DNA of 64,000 nt from Lacrimispora sp. BS-2 (GCF_040207125.1 NZ_CP157940.1:4425993-4489992), one strand, 5' to 3'. Positions 34,586 through 43,542 are shown, numbered from the stretch's first letter. Notes: generated by a model from the letters alone, not told the origin. Made by a program: numbers and translations.

Positions 34586-35212
34586 ATGAAGATAACACGT
34601 TACGATGAAATGAGTGGATTAGGGCTGGACTTAATCCGGGAGATAGGCAGTATAGGCACAGGAAATTCAGCCACAGCTCTTTCCTCCATGTTGGGAAAGG
34701 CTGTGCGCATGACTCTTCCGGATGTGCAGATTCTCGGTTATAATGATGCCATTAAATTTTTGGGAGACCCGGAAGAAATTGTGGCGGCTATATTGGTAAA
34801 GATGTCTGGAGAGATCAACGGCCTGATGCTGTTTGTCCTTAAGTTGGATTTTATCAACGAGGTTTTATCCAGTCTTATGCAGGAGGAAATTGAAGATTAT
34901 TATCAGCTAAACGTTTTGGAAACCTCTGCACTGGAAGAGGTGGGAAATATTATCATATCTTCTTACGTCAATGCAATCTCCTCCCTCAGTGACGTTTCCA
35001 TTAATTTGTCTGTTCCTGATATAGCAGTAAATATGCTGGGCGGAATTTTAAGCGTGCCTATGGTGGAATTTGGCTATCAGACGGATAAAATGATGATGAT
35101 CAGCGGCCAGTTTATCATAGGTGGTAAGGTGCTCCACAGTGATCTTCTGATGATGCCGGAAATTCAGTCATTGAACTTTTTAATGGAAAAGCTGGGGATA
35201 ATCAATGGATAA
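34586..35212 (+). CDS. cheC: CheY-P phosphatase CheC
   Basis: 208 residues with two phosphatase helices: DLIREIGSIGTGNSATALSS and ALEEVGNIIISSYVNAISSL. Both keep the acidic residue and Asn pair needed for CheY-P hydrolysis. CheC binds CheD, encoded next with an eight-base overlap, and the pair forms a feedback loop in receptor adaptation. AGGAAGGAGG precedes ATG 34586. Confidence 0.95.
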   Translation: MKITRYDEMSGLGLDLIREIGSIGTGNSATALSSMLGKAVRMTLPDVQILGYNDAIKFLGDPEEIVAAILVKMSGEINGLMLFVLKLDFINEVLSSLMQEEIEDYYQLNVLETSALEEVGNIIISSYVNAISSLSDVSINLSVPDIAVNMLGGILSVPMVEFGYQTDKMMMISGQFIIGGKVLHSDLLMMPEIQSLNFLMEKLGIING

Positions 35213-35687
35213 AAATCTGACGGTTGGAATCGCAGACATGAAGTTTGCCAGGCAGGAGGGAATTTTAATCACTTATGCCCTTGGTTCCTGCATTGGGATC
35301 AGTTTGTATGATCCAATGATCAAGTTAGGAGCTTTGGTACATATTATGCTTCCTGAGGTATTCGGTTCAGGTGATGGGAATATATTTAAATACGCAGATA
35401 CCGGACTGGCTGAGACACTGCGTAAGATAGAAATCATGGGAGCCAGAAAGCCCAGATTGATTGCTAAGATTGCCGGAGGAGCCAAGATGTTTGAATTACA
35501 GGGAAAAAGTGCTCTTGGTAATATCGGCGCCCGTAATATTGTCAGCGTGAAGCAGATTCTTCGTTCAGAGGGAATCCGCCTTGTGGCTGAAGATGTGGGA
35601 GAAAATTACGCACGGACCATGACTTTTGATGTGAGTACAGGAGGCGTCAGAATCAGGACTTACGGTAGGGCGGAAATTGACTTGTAA
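35205..35687 (+). CDS. cheD: Chemoreceptor glutamine deamidase CheD
   Basis: 160 residues with the catalytic motif YALGSCIGISLYDP (Cys) and GALVHIMLP (His), followed by IAKIAGGAKMF, matching CheD. It deamidates Gln residues of chemoreceptors and is inhibited or sequestered by CheC. ATG 35205 lies within the end of cheC. No receptors are encoded in this window, so its targets lie elsewhere. Confidence 0.96.
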   Translation: MDKNLTVGIADMKFARQEGILITYALGSCIGISLYDPMIKLGALVHIMLPEVFGSGDGNIFKYADTGLAETLRKIEIMGARKPRLIAKIAGGAKMFELQGKSALGNIGARNIVSVKQILRSEGIRLVAEDVGENYARTMTFDVSTGGVRIRTYGRAEIDL

Positions 35688-35690
35688 ACA

Positions 35691-35718
35691 TTATGAACCG
35701 GAAGAAATATGCCGATAT
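35691..35718 (+). promoter_or_regulatory. Candidate SigD promoter for cheV and the EAL-HDOD gene
   Basis: TTAT at 35691-35694, 16 bases, then GCCGATAT at 35711-35718, the classic sigma-28 minus-10 sequence. It lies in the 83-base gap between cheD and cheV. The minus-35 departs from TAAA but matches other sites in this window. Confidence 0.6.
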
Positions 35719-35770
35719 TTTATTAGGCAGATGTTTTTGCCGGATTATATTGAGATAAAGGAGAAGAAGT

Positions 35771-36679
35771 ATGGCAGAAACAGAGATTTTGTTAGAGTCA
35801 GGAACCAATGAGATCGAAATAATGGAATTTACCATTTACGGTGAATTATATGGCATTAATGTAGCAAAAGTACGTGAAATCATGATGTCAGATAAAGTAA
35901 AGCCCATTCCTCATGCTCACCCTTCTGTGGAGGGAATATTTAAGCCCAGAGAAATCCTTCTCACTGTAATTGACCTTCCTTATTACCTGACAGGAAGAAA
36001 AACGGAGCAGCAGCCAAAAGATTTATTCATTATTACCAACTTTAACAAGCTGCATATTGCTTTCCGTGTTCACAGCGTGGTGGGAATAAGCCGCATTTCA
36101 TGGGAGGATATACAGAAGCCGGACAATACCATCAGCCGGGGGGAGGAAGGAGTGGCAACAGGTATTGCCCAATGTGGCGGTGATCTGGTGACAATCCTGG
36201 ATTTTGAAAAAATTGTAGCGGAAATTGCTCCGGAAACAGGGATCCAGCTGGAGGAGATTACCAGATTTGAAGACAGGGAAAAAAATGAAAGTCCAATCCT
36301 CATTGCAGAGGATTCCATTCTGTTGACCAGGATGATAGAAACCTCACTCAGGAAAGCAGGCTACAATAACCTGACTTTTAAGAATAACGGGCAGGAAGCG
36401 TGGGACTACCTAAATGAGATTCGTAACGATTCGGATCTTGATAAAAAGGTTAACCTGATTATTACAGACATCGAAATGCCGAAAATGGATGGCCACCATC
36501 TGACAAAGCTGATTAAGGAAAATATGGCCTTACAGCATATCCCGGTTATTATCTTTTCTTCCATGATCAATGATGAATTAATGATCAAAGGAAAACAGCT
36601 GGGTGCAGATGAGCAGTTGTCCAAACCGGAAATCGGACATCTGGTAGAAGTGATCGACCATTTGCTTCAAAGGAGGTAA
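35771..36679 (+). CDS. cheV: Chemotaxis coupling protein CheV (CheW plus receiver)
   Basis: 302 residues: a CheW-like domain (residues 1-155, IMEFTIYGELYGINVAKVRE) fused to a receiver domain (175-300) with acidic E180-D181, phosphoacceptor D233 (ITDIEMPKMDG) and SKPE near the end. CheV couples receptors to CheA and takes part in adaptation through its phosphorylation. AAAGGAG precedes ATG 35771. The next gene starts four bases after its stop, so the two are co-translated. Confidence 0.94.
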   Translation: MAETEILLESGTNEIEIMEFTIYGELYGINVAKVREIMMSDKVKPIPHAHPSVEGIFKPREILLTVIDLPYYLTGRKTEQQPKDLFIITNFNKLHIAFRVHSVVGISRISWEDIQKPDNTISRGEEGVATGIAQCGGDLVTILDFEKIVAEIAPETGIQLEEITRFEDREKNESPILIAEDSILLTRMIETSLRKAGYNNLTFKNNGQEAWDYLNEIRNDSDLDKKVNLIITDIEMPKMDGHHLTKLIKENMALQHIPVIIFSSMINDELMIKGKQLGADEQLSKPEIGHLVEVIDHLLQRR

Positions 36680-36683
36680 AAGA

Positions 36684-37964
36684 ATGGATAGATATGTCAC
36701 CCGGCAGCCTATTAAGGCACTTGAGGAGGATAAGATCATCGGCTACGAGGTGCTGTTTCAAAAGGATTATGACGCCCTGTATAACAGTTCCGACGTGGCG
36801 GCGGCAGATACCATTGCAGGTTTTCTTATGCAGAACACCGAAAGGATTTTCCAGGATAAACTTACATTTGTAACATTTACTCCTTCTTTGTTGTTTCGTA
36901 ATATGCCGAAAATTTTTGATAAGGATAAATTAATTATTCAAATTGAAGATCATGTAATGATCCATCCCTTATCACCCACCATAATCAAAAAATACCGCAC
37001 AGAAGGCTATGTATTTGCCATCAATGATTTCCAGTTCTCTCCCAAGTATTTTGCCATGCTGGATTATGTTACCTACATAAAAGTGGATATCAGCAGCAAA
37101 CACGAAGGAAGAGAACGGATTTCCTTAAATAATCTGATCAATACCATGAAAGGCTTTGATAAGAAATGCATTGCAACCGGAGTCAATACCAAGGAGGATT
37201 ATGAGCTTGCCATGGAAGTCGGTGCTGACTATGCGGAAGGCAGTTATGTGGCAGAGGCCATGGCCAGGAAAGTAAAGCGGCTGGAATTCCTGGAAGGGAA
37301 TTTCTTCCAGCTTGTTGTGGAGGTATCGAAAGATGAACCGGATATTGAACGGATAGAAGAGGTCATAAGCCATGATGCGGCGTTAAGCTACGCTCTTCTT
37401 AAAATCGTGAATTCCGCATATTTTGCCCTGCGAAGACGGGTGTCATCCATCCGCCAGGCGCTGGTGACCATGGGAATCAGCCAGTTAAAGCAATGGGTAT
37501 ATCTTTTAAGCTTTAACAATGATTTTGAAAGTGATGAGTCCCGTGAGGCCATGATGAAGCTGTCCTTCCTTCGGGCTAATTACGCGATGGTCCTTTCCGA
37601 CTACATCGAGGACCTGCCCATTATCCGGTCAGAGGTTTATATGATGGGAATGTTCTCGACCCTGCAGTACATGATTGATGCGCCTTTGGAGGAAATACTG
37701 GAAGAAGTACCGGTAGCCCAGGAGATTAAGGATGCACTTCTTAGCCAGGAAGGGATATGCGGAGCACTTTACAAACTCATTCTCAGCTATGAAAATGCGG
37801 ACTGGAAAGCAGTAAAATCCCTGTCAAATGAATTAGGTATTCCTTCTTCTTTGCTGGCGCAAACCTATATGGATTGTGTGGAAACGGTAAATGAGATATG
37901 GGAAGGGGTTATAAGCAACGGAGACCGGGAATCAGAGAATGTAATAAAAGAAGCCCACACCTAA
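36684..37964 (+). CDS. EAL-HDOD (YuxH-like) signalling protein
   Basis: 426 residues. Residues 1-205 resemble an EAL domain with the catalytic motif degenerate (RQPI...GYEVLF in place of EAL), so c-di-GMP hydrolysis is unlikely. Residues 210-400 form an HDOD domain (SHDAALSYALLKIVNSAYFA; SIRQALVTMGISQLKQWVYL). Similar proteins are thought to be regulatory and have been linked to motility in some bacteria. AAAGGAGG precedes ATG 36684. Its stop codon lies in the loop of a terminator shared with the convergent ComFB-domain gene. Confidence 0.88.
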   Translation: MDRYVTRQPIKALEEDKIIGYEVLFQKDYDALYNSSDVAAADTIAGFLMQNTERIFQDKLTFVTFTPSLLFRNMPKIFDKDKLIIQIEDHVMIHPLSPTIIKKYRTEGYVFAINDFQFSPKYFAMLDYVTYIKVDISSKHEGRERISLNNLINTMKGFDKKCIATGVNTKEDYELAMEVGADYAEGSYVAEAMARKVKRLEFLEGNFFQLVVEVSKDEPDIERIEEVISHDAALSYALLKIVNSAYFALRRRVSSIRQALVTMGISQLKQWVYLLSFNNDFESDESREAMMKLSFLRANYAMVLSDYIEDLPIIRSEVYMMGMFSTLQYMIDAPLEEILEEVPVAQEIKDALLSQEGICGALYKLILSYENADWKAVKSLSNELGIPSSLLAQTYMDCVETVNEIWEGVISNGDRESENVIKEAHT

Positions 37965-37982
37965 TGGTGTGGGTTTTCTTTT
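37954..37982. terminator. Bidirectional terminator with both stop codons in its loop
   Basis: CCCACACC (37954-37961) and GGTGTGGG (37966-37973) pair perfectly around TAAT, with TTTTCTTTT after it and AAAAGAAG before it, so it can end transcription from either side. The plus-strand TAA is 37962-37964 and the minus-strand TAG is read from 37963 to 37961. Confidence 0.88.
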
Positions 37983-38587
37983 ACCGTAGAGCAAGCTTTG
38001 GTTAATTCTACAACCACCTGCTGGGAAAAGCGGGTGGAATAAAAGTTTAAAAGAGGAGAAGCGGTGGCTTGCTCCGCAACAATATATTTGGGAGGCAGAT
38101 GGGACAGAGTCAGGGCCGTTACATCGGCAGTGCACCGCTCACAACTGCATACATCAAATTTATCCATGTATTCTGGTGCCGTATTTTTTATGATGTGTTC
38201 CATAACATTCAAATATTGAAATGGTGGAATCAATGGTTCCGGGACCTTAGGTTCTGCTCCCTGGTCAAGAGCTGGAGCCTCCAGGTCAGGAGCGTTTTCC
38301 GTCTCTCCCATATCCTCTATATCCTCCGTTTTCTCCGCTTCTTCTAACTGTTCCCTGATCAATTCTGCTACCGGGTCTGGAGCAGAAGAGGACATGTCTA
38401 TAATAGAAATAGGAGTCGGGGGAGAAGGCGGCTGATTTGAATCAGTAAGTTCCCTGATTTTTTCTGTGGAATCGGAGGTTTGCCTGGCTGCAAGATTTTC
38501 CCTGGCAGCCTCTTCTTTTGAGGATTCAGCCTCTTCCCCTGCTAACAGATTCATAACATGAGCTGTTTTACTGCTTTTTCTGGCCAT
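37961..38587 (-). CDS. ComFB-domain protein with acidic disordered N-terminus
   Basis: 208 residues. Residues 1-120 are low-complexity, rich in E, A, S and P, probably disordered. Residues 122-200 match the late-competence ComFB family: YLNVMEHIIKNTAPEYMDKF, a Cys cluster VCSCERC (C147, C149, C152), DVTALTLSHLPPKYIV. ComFB homologues have been reported as cyclic dinucleotide receptors in cyanobacteria; whether this one binds any is not known. AAGGGAG precedes ATG 38587. It is the second gene after parA, 22 bases downstream. No competence genes are nearby, so a motility role is more likely. Confidence 0.82.
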   Translation of the reverse strand: MARKSSKTAHVMNLLAGEEAESSKEEAARENLAARQTSDSTEKIRELTDSNQPPSPPTPISIIDMSSSAPDPVAELIREQLEEAEKTEDIEDMGETENAPDLEAPALDQGAEPKVPEPLIPPFQYLNVMEHIIKNTAPEYMDKFDVCSCERCTADVTALTLSHLPPKYIVAEQATASPLLNFYSTRFSQQVVVELTKACSTVKENPHH

Positions 38588-38609
38588 AATTGAAACTCCC
38601 TTCAGGTAA

Positions 38610-39383
38610 TTAATTTTTGTGTTGTTTAATCAATTCCAGAACCTCGGAAATCAATTCCCTGTAATCCTTGGCCGGATTGGATCTGGGAGCATAATCCAGA
38701 AGATTTTCTCCCTGGGCCGGGGCCTCCGCCACACTGACACTGGATCGAATATGAGTGTTAAATACCGTAGAGTTGATCTGTAAGGCGATTTTCTGAGCCA
38801 TCTCTTTTACCTCTTTGGAAAGGAGGGTTCTGGGATTATATTTGTTAAGCAGTATTCCAAGGACCACCAGATCCGGATTGACGGAGGAACGGACGGTGTT
38901 GATGGTATCTTTAATCTGGGAAACTCCCAAAAGGCTTAGAATTTCCGGAATCATAGGAATGATCAGATAGTCGGCAGCCGCATAAGCATTTACAGTTAGA
39001 ATATTTAAGGCAGGGGGAGTATCAATAATAATGTAATCGTAATATCCGGCCACAGTAGAGAGAATATTTTTCAGAATACATTCCCGCTGCTTTCCCGTAA
39101 ACTCCAGTTCAGCTCCGCTTAAGAGGATGTTGGAGGCGATTACATCGCAGCGCTTTGTAGACTGGATAGCCTCCTGCAGGGAAGCAGTCCCCTTTAAAAC
39201 TTCGTATATGGTTGCGCCGGATTCGATCTGCAGTCCAAGGCTGAAACCCAAGTTGCCCTGAGGGTCTAAATCCACTGCCAAAACTCTTTTATGATTCATG
39301 GACAGGCCGCAGGCAAGAGCACAGGAAGTGGTTGTTTTGCCTACGCCGCCTTTTTGATTTGTAATTGCAATGACTGTTGACAA
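38610..39383 (-). CDS. ParA/Soj-family ATPase
   Basis: 257 residues with the deviant Walker A KGGVGKTT (residues 11-18), the DLDPQGNLGFSLG switch, and IIIDTPPALNILT. The closest families are Soj/ParA partition ATPases rather than FlhG, as there is no FlhG-type N-terminal activator helix. The start is TTG 39383, with GGAGG eight bases upstream; no ATG fits. It is divergent from fliD and co-transcribed with the ComFB-domain gene. No parB or parS-like sequence was seen, so plasmid or chromosome partition is unlikely; positioning of a flagellar or chemotaxis structure is an inference. Confidence 0.88.
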   Translation of the reverse strand: MSTVIAITNQKGGVGKTTTSCALACGLSMNHKRVLAVDLDPQGNLGFSLGLQIESGATIYEVLKGTASLQEAIQSTKRCDVIASNILLSGAELEFTGKQRECILKNILSTVAGYYDYIIIDTPPALNILTVNAYAAADYLIIPMIPEILSLLGVSQIKDTINTVRSSVNPDLVVLGILLNKYNPRTLLSKEVKEMAQKIALQINSTVFNTHIRSSVSVAEAPAQGENLLDYAPRSNPAKDYRELISEVLELIKQHKN

Positions 39384-39419
39384 CTTCTATTCCTCCAATC
39401 GTAAATTGAAATAAAACTA

Positions 39420-39447
39420 TTATCTTTAGTATACAATATGTCGATAA
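39420..39447 (+). promoter_or_regulatory. Candidate SigD promoter for fliD
   Basis: TTAT (39420-39423), 16 bases, GTCGATAA (39440-39447). It is in the divergent gap between parA and fliD, about 80 bases before the fliD start. It matches the other sites in this window. Confidence 0.55.
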
Positions 39448-39526
39448 ATAAGTATAGTAAAAACAAGAAAAAAACAGAATTTTGACGAATCAAATCGCTT
39501 GTATTGTTTAGAAAGGAGTTTTTCAT

Positions 39527-41908
39527 ATGGCATCAGTATATAATAATATTTCCAATACTACTTCCGCCTCGTCTATCCGTGGTTTTGGGGGCCTTGCCAG
39601 TGGCTTGGACAGGGACAGCCTTATAGAGGGAATGACAGCCGCAACAAGGGCTAAGATTGCCAAACAACAAAAGAGCAAACAGACTATGCAGTGGAAGCAG
39701 GATGCCTATCGGTCCATCAGCTCCAAGCTGATTGAATTTTCAAGAAAGTATACATCCTATACCAATCCGGAAACCAACCTTGCAAGCGCTGCCTTCTGGA
39801 CCAGAAGCAATGTTACACCAACCGGAATCAACAGTAAGTATATCCAGGTAACCGGAAGTCCCACCAGTTCCAGTAATATCTCCATCGCAGGGGTGGAACA
39901 GCTTGCAAAAAAAGCCTCTGTGGTTTCCAGTGATTATGTTACCAGCGGAGCGCTGACGACTGGAGAGCTTAAGGTAGATGAAATGACGACAGTCAGTACT
40001 TTGGCTGGGGAGAGCTTAAAATTTAAGGTTAATGACAAAACTTACAATGTGCAGCTGGGAAACGGTAATTATTCCAATGCCACCGAAGCCGTAAAGTCCA
40101 TCAAAGAAGCGCTGAAGGGTATAGCCGTAGGAGGCAGGACTCTGGCAGATATCGTTGATGTAGAGGCAGAGACAGGTACTCCAGATGCAGAAAATGCTCC
40201 GTTTAAACTAAATTTCAAGTCCATAGATGGTGCAGGAAATACGGTCAGCATGGCAGGCGGAAGCGATGGTGCATTGAAGGCTCTTGGCTTTGAAAGCCAG
40301 GAAGCGTTTGCAACATTGGCAGAACAGGGTAAGACTGTCATGAATGGGTCTGGATTTGACATGCCCCAGGATGAATGGAATAATATCAAGGCTAAACAGG
40401 ACTTTTTCAAAGAACTCTCGTTTCAGGACAGAGTAAATGGGAAAAAGATGACCTTTACTTATAACGGGGTTTCAAAGTCCATAACGCTTGAATATGATCC
40501 CAATGAACCGAATGCATTAGATAAATTTGCTGCAGATATTGAGAATAAGCTTGCCAAGGAATTTGGGTCAGGAAGAATTGCAGTGAGTATTACAGATGGT
40601 CAGCTCCAGTTTAAGACACAAAAGCCTAACGCTAGCGGAGAGATTGACTACTCTTCCGAATTGTCAATTTCATCTGCTGATGCAGGATTGCTGGGAACGA
40701 CTGGAGCTTTAAAAGTAGAAAAAGGACAGTCAAACCGTCTGAACCTGGATGTGGCAGTTGGACAATCCGGCTTAAAGAATATTCCGTCAGGTTGGGATAT
40801 TACGATTAATGGAAAAACCATTACAGGAATTGATTCCAATAGTACTATGAATGATATCATCAATAAAATAAATTCCTCCGATGCCGGTGTAACCGTGACT
40901 TATATGAAAAATGCAGACTGTTTCTCTATCGTATCAAACGAAGAGGGAGCCTCTGGAAGTGTAAAACTCAGTAACGATGCTGCAATGCTTTTTGGTGCCA
41001 TGAAAGAAGATGGTACAGCACTGGAAGGCATCGGTCAGGACGCTATCATCAACGTAAGATACGGCGACTCAGCAGATACGGTGAAGCTGACGAGAGGAAG
41101 CAACACGTTCACCCTGGAGGGGATGAATGTTACCGTGAGCGGAACCTTTAATAAGGATGGAGACGATAAATCCCAGGAGGTTATCCTTAATGCCAAAGCG
41201 GATTCTGATAAAATCGTGAAAGCGGTTACCGATATGATTAAGGATTACAACGCCCTTATTAAGCTGGTAAACGATGAGATTTCCACAAAGCCAAACCGGA
41301 ATTATGGGCCTTTGACGGATGAGCAGAAGGCGGAAATGAAGGATAGCCAGATTGAAAAGTGGGAGACAGAGGCAAAGAAGGGCTTGCTTTTCGGTGATTC
41401 GGAATTAAGAAGTCTGTCTGACAGCATGCGTTTTGTCTTTGGTGTAGGTTCATCTGAGACGGCCCGTCTGGAAGCTCTTGGATTTTCCAAAAGTACCGAC
41501 TATTCAGAAAATGGAGCCATTGTATTCAATGAGGAAAAGTTCCGTACAGCTCTTGAAAACTCAGGAGAAGAGCTTCAGGATTTATTCACCAGGAGTGCGG
41601 ATGCTTCTACAGGGGATCAGGGCGGAGTCATGAAGCGTCTCACTGGAACCATCAACAAATACGCATCTGTCACTGGTGCTTCAAAGGGTAGCCTGGTTGA
41701 AAAGGCAGGGTCAGTCTATGCTCCTAGCAGCATTCTTTCCAATACCCTTAAGAAGTCTATGGATGAGGTTGACAAGTATATTAGTCGTCTCCAGTCTCAG
41801 CTCAAGGTAGAGACGGACAGGTATATTAAGCAGTTTACCAGCCTGGAGACAGTGATTGCTCAGATGAATTCTCAAAGCAGTTGGCTGCAGAGTTCATTTG
41901 GTGGTTAA
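39527..41908 (+). CDS. fliD: Flagellar filament cap protein FliD (HAP2), long form
   Basis: 793 residues, well above the 450-680 usual for FliD. N-terminal FGGLASGLDRDSLIEGMTAA and the C-terminal coiled coil (TDRYIKQFTSLETVIAQMNS) are conserved; the middle is beta-rich and enlarged. The cap promotes flagellin assembly. GAAAGGAG lies eight bases before ATG 39527. fliS begins just after it. The extra length should form larger outward-facing domains (inferred). Confidence 0.95.
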   Translation: MASVYNNISNTTSASSIRGFGGLASGLDRDSLIEGMTAATRAKIAKQQKSKQTMQWKQDAYRSISSKLIEFSRKYTSYTNPETNLASAAFWTRSNVTPTGINSKYIQVTGSPTSSSNISIAGVEQLAKKASVVSSDYVTSGALTTGELKVDEMTTVSTLAGESLKFKVNDKTYNVQLGNGNYSNATEAVKSIKEALKGIAVGGRTLADIVDVEAETGTPDAENAPFKLNFKSIDGAGNTVSMAGGSDGALKALGFESQEAFATLAEQGKTVMNGSGFDMPQDEWNNIKAKQDFFKELSFQDRVNGKKMTFTYNGVSKSITLEYDPNEPNALDKFAADIENKLAKEFGSGRIAVSITDGQLQFKTQKPNASGEIDYSSELSISSADAGLLGTTGALKVEKGQSNRLNLDVAVGQSGLKNIPSGWDITINGKTITGIDSNSTMNDIINKINSSDAGVTVTYMKNADCFSIVSNEEGASGSVKLSNDAAMLFGAMKEDGTALEGIGQDAIINVRYGDSADTVKLTRGSNTFTLEGMNVTVSGTFNKDGDDKSQEVILNAKADSDKIVKAVTDMIKDYNALIKLVNDEISTKPNRNYGPLTDEQKAEMKDSQIEKWETEAKKGLLFGDSELRSLSDSMRFVFGVGSSETARLEALGFSKSTDYSENGAIVFNEEKFRTALENSGEELQDLFTRSADASTGDQGGVMKRLTGTINKYASVTGASKGSLVEKAGSVYAPSSILSNTLKKSMDEVDKYISRLQSQLKVETDRYIKQFTSLETVIAQMNSQSSWLQSSFGG

Positions 41909-41927
41909 TGAAGAGGTGGTGTATAAT

Positions 41928-42296
41928 ATGAATGCCTATGGTTATCAAAATTACAAAGCGCAGGCGGTAAATACCATGACTCCTGGAGAGATGCTTGGTC
42001 TCCTGTATGATGAGCTATTGAAACGCCTGACGAGAGCACAGCTTTCCCTGGAGAAAAAGGATTATATGCTTTTTGACCAGTCCATGCAGCGTTCTGTTGA
42101 AATTGTTAATTATTTGAAGAATACCCTGGATCTTAAATATGAAATAAGTTTTGAACTGAAACGGATGTATGACTTTTTTCTTTATGAGTTCAGCCGGATT
42201 AGCGCAGGAAGAAATCCAAAGGTAATCGCAGAAGTCAGACCCTTGATTGTAGAGTTGAGAGATGCCTTCAAAGAGGCGCAGCGGTTAAGCAGTTAA
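41928..42296 (+). CDS. fliS: Flagellin export chaperone FliS
   Basis: 122 residues: YGYQNYKAQAVNTMTPGEML and LLYDELLKRLTRAQLSLEKK are diagnostic of FliS, a helical chaperone that binds the flagellin C-terminus. I chose ATG 41928, eight bases after AGAGGTGG; an earlier in-frame start at 41898 would overlap fliD. Its client flagellin is not in the window. Confidence 0.95.
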   Translation: MNAYGYQNYKAQAVNTMTPGEMLGLLYDELLKRLTRAQLSLEKKDYMLFDQSMQRSVEIVNYLKNTLDLKYEISFELKRMYDFFLYEFSRISAGRNPKVIAEVRPLIVELRDAFKEAQRLSS

Positions 42297-42304
42297 AAAA
42301 GGTG

Positions 42305-42328
42305 CCGGAGGGAAAAAAATCTCTCCGG
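42305..42328 (+). promoter_or_regulatory. Hairpin between fliS and the FliT-like gene
   Basis: CCGGAGGGA (42305-42313) pairs with TCTCTCCGG (42320-42328), nine pairs with one G-U. The following TTATTTAATATT is only moderately T-rich, so it could be a leaky terminator or attenuator. Confidence 0.45.
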
Positions 42329-42367
42329 TTATTTAATATTCAGTTATAAGAATGAGGGAGGATGAAT

Positions 42368-42763
42368 ATGGAAGATTCCATACTGGTTGAAATTCTTAAA
42401 GAGATGCAGAAGAAATATATGTTTATAACTGAAATTGAGCGCATTACCCGGGAGATGGGTGATGCTCTGTCTCGAAATGACAGGGAATTGGTTCAAATGT
42501 TATTGGGAATGCGCCAGGATGAAATGAACAAAGCAGATGTATGCACCAAGAATGTAGAATGCCTGATATCCGCCCTATCACCCGATGAAGGCAGTCAGGT
42601 AAGAGAGTGGCTAAATGGCAAAGGAGGCGGGAACCCTGACAATCCTACGGCTCAGCTGCTGGCGGAGAAGGGAAAAAGTATTCAGCTGGTACTGAAACGG
42701 ACCATTGAAGTGGACCGCCTCATCAGCATACGGTTATCAGGAAAAGATTCTTACTATCACTAA
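42368..42763 (+). CDS. Small helical protein in the FliT position
   Basis: 131 residues, mostly helical and charged (ILVEILKEMQKKYMFITEIE, DRELVQMLLGMRQDEMNKAD), ending in KRTIEVDRLISIRLSGKDS. I do not recognise a clear family by sequence. Its size and place right after fliS suggest a FliT- or FlgN-like export chaperone. ATG 42368 sits six bases after GGGAGG; the in-frame ATG at 42362 abuts it. Confidence 0.65.
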   Translation: MEDSILVEILKEMQKKYMFITEIERITREMGDALSRNDRELVQMLLGMRQDEMNKADVCTKNVECLISALSPDEGSQVREWLNGKGGGNPDNPTAQLLAEKGKSIQLVLKRTIEVDRLISIRLSGKDSYYH

Positions 42764-42775
42764 TAATCAAGAAAG

Positions 42776-42793
42776 CCAGGTTACTTAACCCGG
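42776..42793 (-). terminator. Weak terminator of the C39-like peptidase gene
   Basis: CCAGGTT (42776-42782) and AACCCGG (42787-42793) pair with one mismatch around ACTT. Read on the minus strand the hairpin is followed by CTTTCTTGATT. The peptidase stop codon (42785-42787) falls at the loop. Confidence 0.4.
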
Positions 42794-43504
42794 AGGGCCT
42801 ATCATCCAAAGAGGTCCCCCGCTTGAAGCGTGGTAGTTTAATTCCTTCAATATAATAGAGGGATCCCAGTCTATTTGAGAATTATCGTATTGATTGGCAT
42901 CAGCAATTTTTATCATTCCCTCTTTTGTAAAGCGGGTAAGGATAATAAAATGGCCGTTCTGGGTGAAATGCCCCTTTTTCATAAGGGCTACCACCAAATG
43001 ACCGGAATTTAATGCATCTGCCAGCCCCTGAACCGTATAATCTTTCACTGGTGCGGCATTCAGGCCATAAGCCAGGGCGCTGTCTAATATCAGGCGGTGA
43101 TAAGAACCCTGACCGGGGGCCCAGGACTTATTTGCTGCCGCCCACACAGCCATATCAGGTGGAAGCACCTGATTACCGGTAAGGCTTGTGACAACCATGG
43201 CCATGACCGTGGGGCCGCAGCCATAGGTGGAAAGAGGATCCTTTCCACCATATAGAAAGCTGCCCCATCTTGCGTCAGACTGGTTGTAGTAGGTAAGAGG
43301 GCCGCATACGCTGTCCAGCATGAGGTCATATCTTCCCTCTTGAGGAAAATCGGCTGTTGGCATTTCAGGGCTTTCATTTTGAGAATAGTCCGAGATAATT
43401 GCTGTTTCTCCCGGGATTGCCTGATCATTGGAATGGGAGGACATAAAAGGGATTACAGTCAGAAACAGAGTTCGGAACAGGATATATTGGATGGTATTCA
43501 ACAC
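42785..43504 (-). CDS. Exported C39-like cysteine peptidase
   Basis: About 239 residues: a hydrophobic N-terminal segment (ILFRTLFLTVIPF) that looks like a signal peptide or anchor, a short linker, then a Peptidase_C39_2-type papain-like domain with YNQSDARWG (oxyanion Gln, residue 75), YGCGPTVMAM (catalytic Cys 96), NGHFIILTRF (His) and IADANQYDNS. I chose GTG 43504, five bases after GAAAAGG; TTG 43501 and ATG 43531 are alternatives, but the last has no ribosome site. A SigD-like promoter lies just upstream, so it is probably a motility-regulon wall or surface protease. Target unknown. Confidence 0.8.
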   Translation of the reverse strand: MLNTIQYILFRTLFLTVIPFMSSHSNDQAIPGETAIISDYSQNESPEMPTADFPQEGRYDLMLDSVCGPLTYYNQSDARWGSFLYGGKDPLSTYGCGPTVMAMVVTSLTGNQVLPPDMAVWAAANKSWAPGQGSYHRLILDSALAYGLNAAPVKDYTVQGLADALNSGHLVVALMKKGHFTQNGHFIILTRFTKEGMIKIADANQYDNSQIDWDPSIILKELNYHASSGGPLWMIGPPG

Positions 43505-43542
43505 ATTCACCTTTTCTATAGTAATATTCATTTCTATGTTAT

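Noticed and set aside
38610..39383. ParA as FlhG/MinD-like flagellar number regulator or plasmid partition protein
   Set aside because: Sequence motifs fit Soj/ParA rather than FlhG, no flhF is adjacent, and no parB or repeated parS-like sites were seen to support a partition system.
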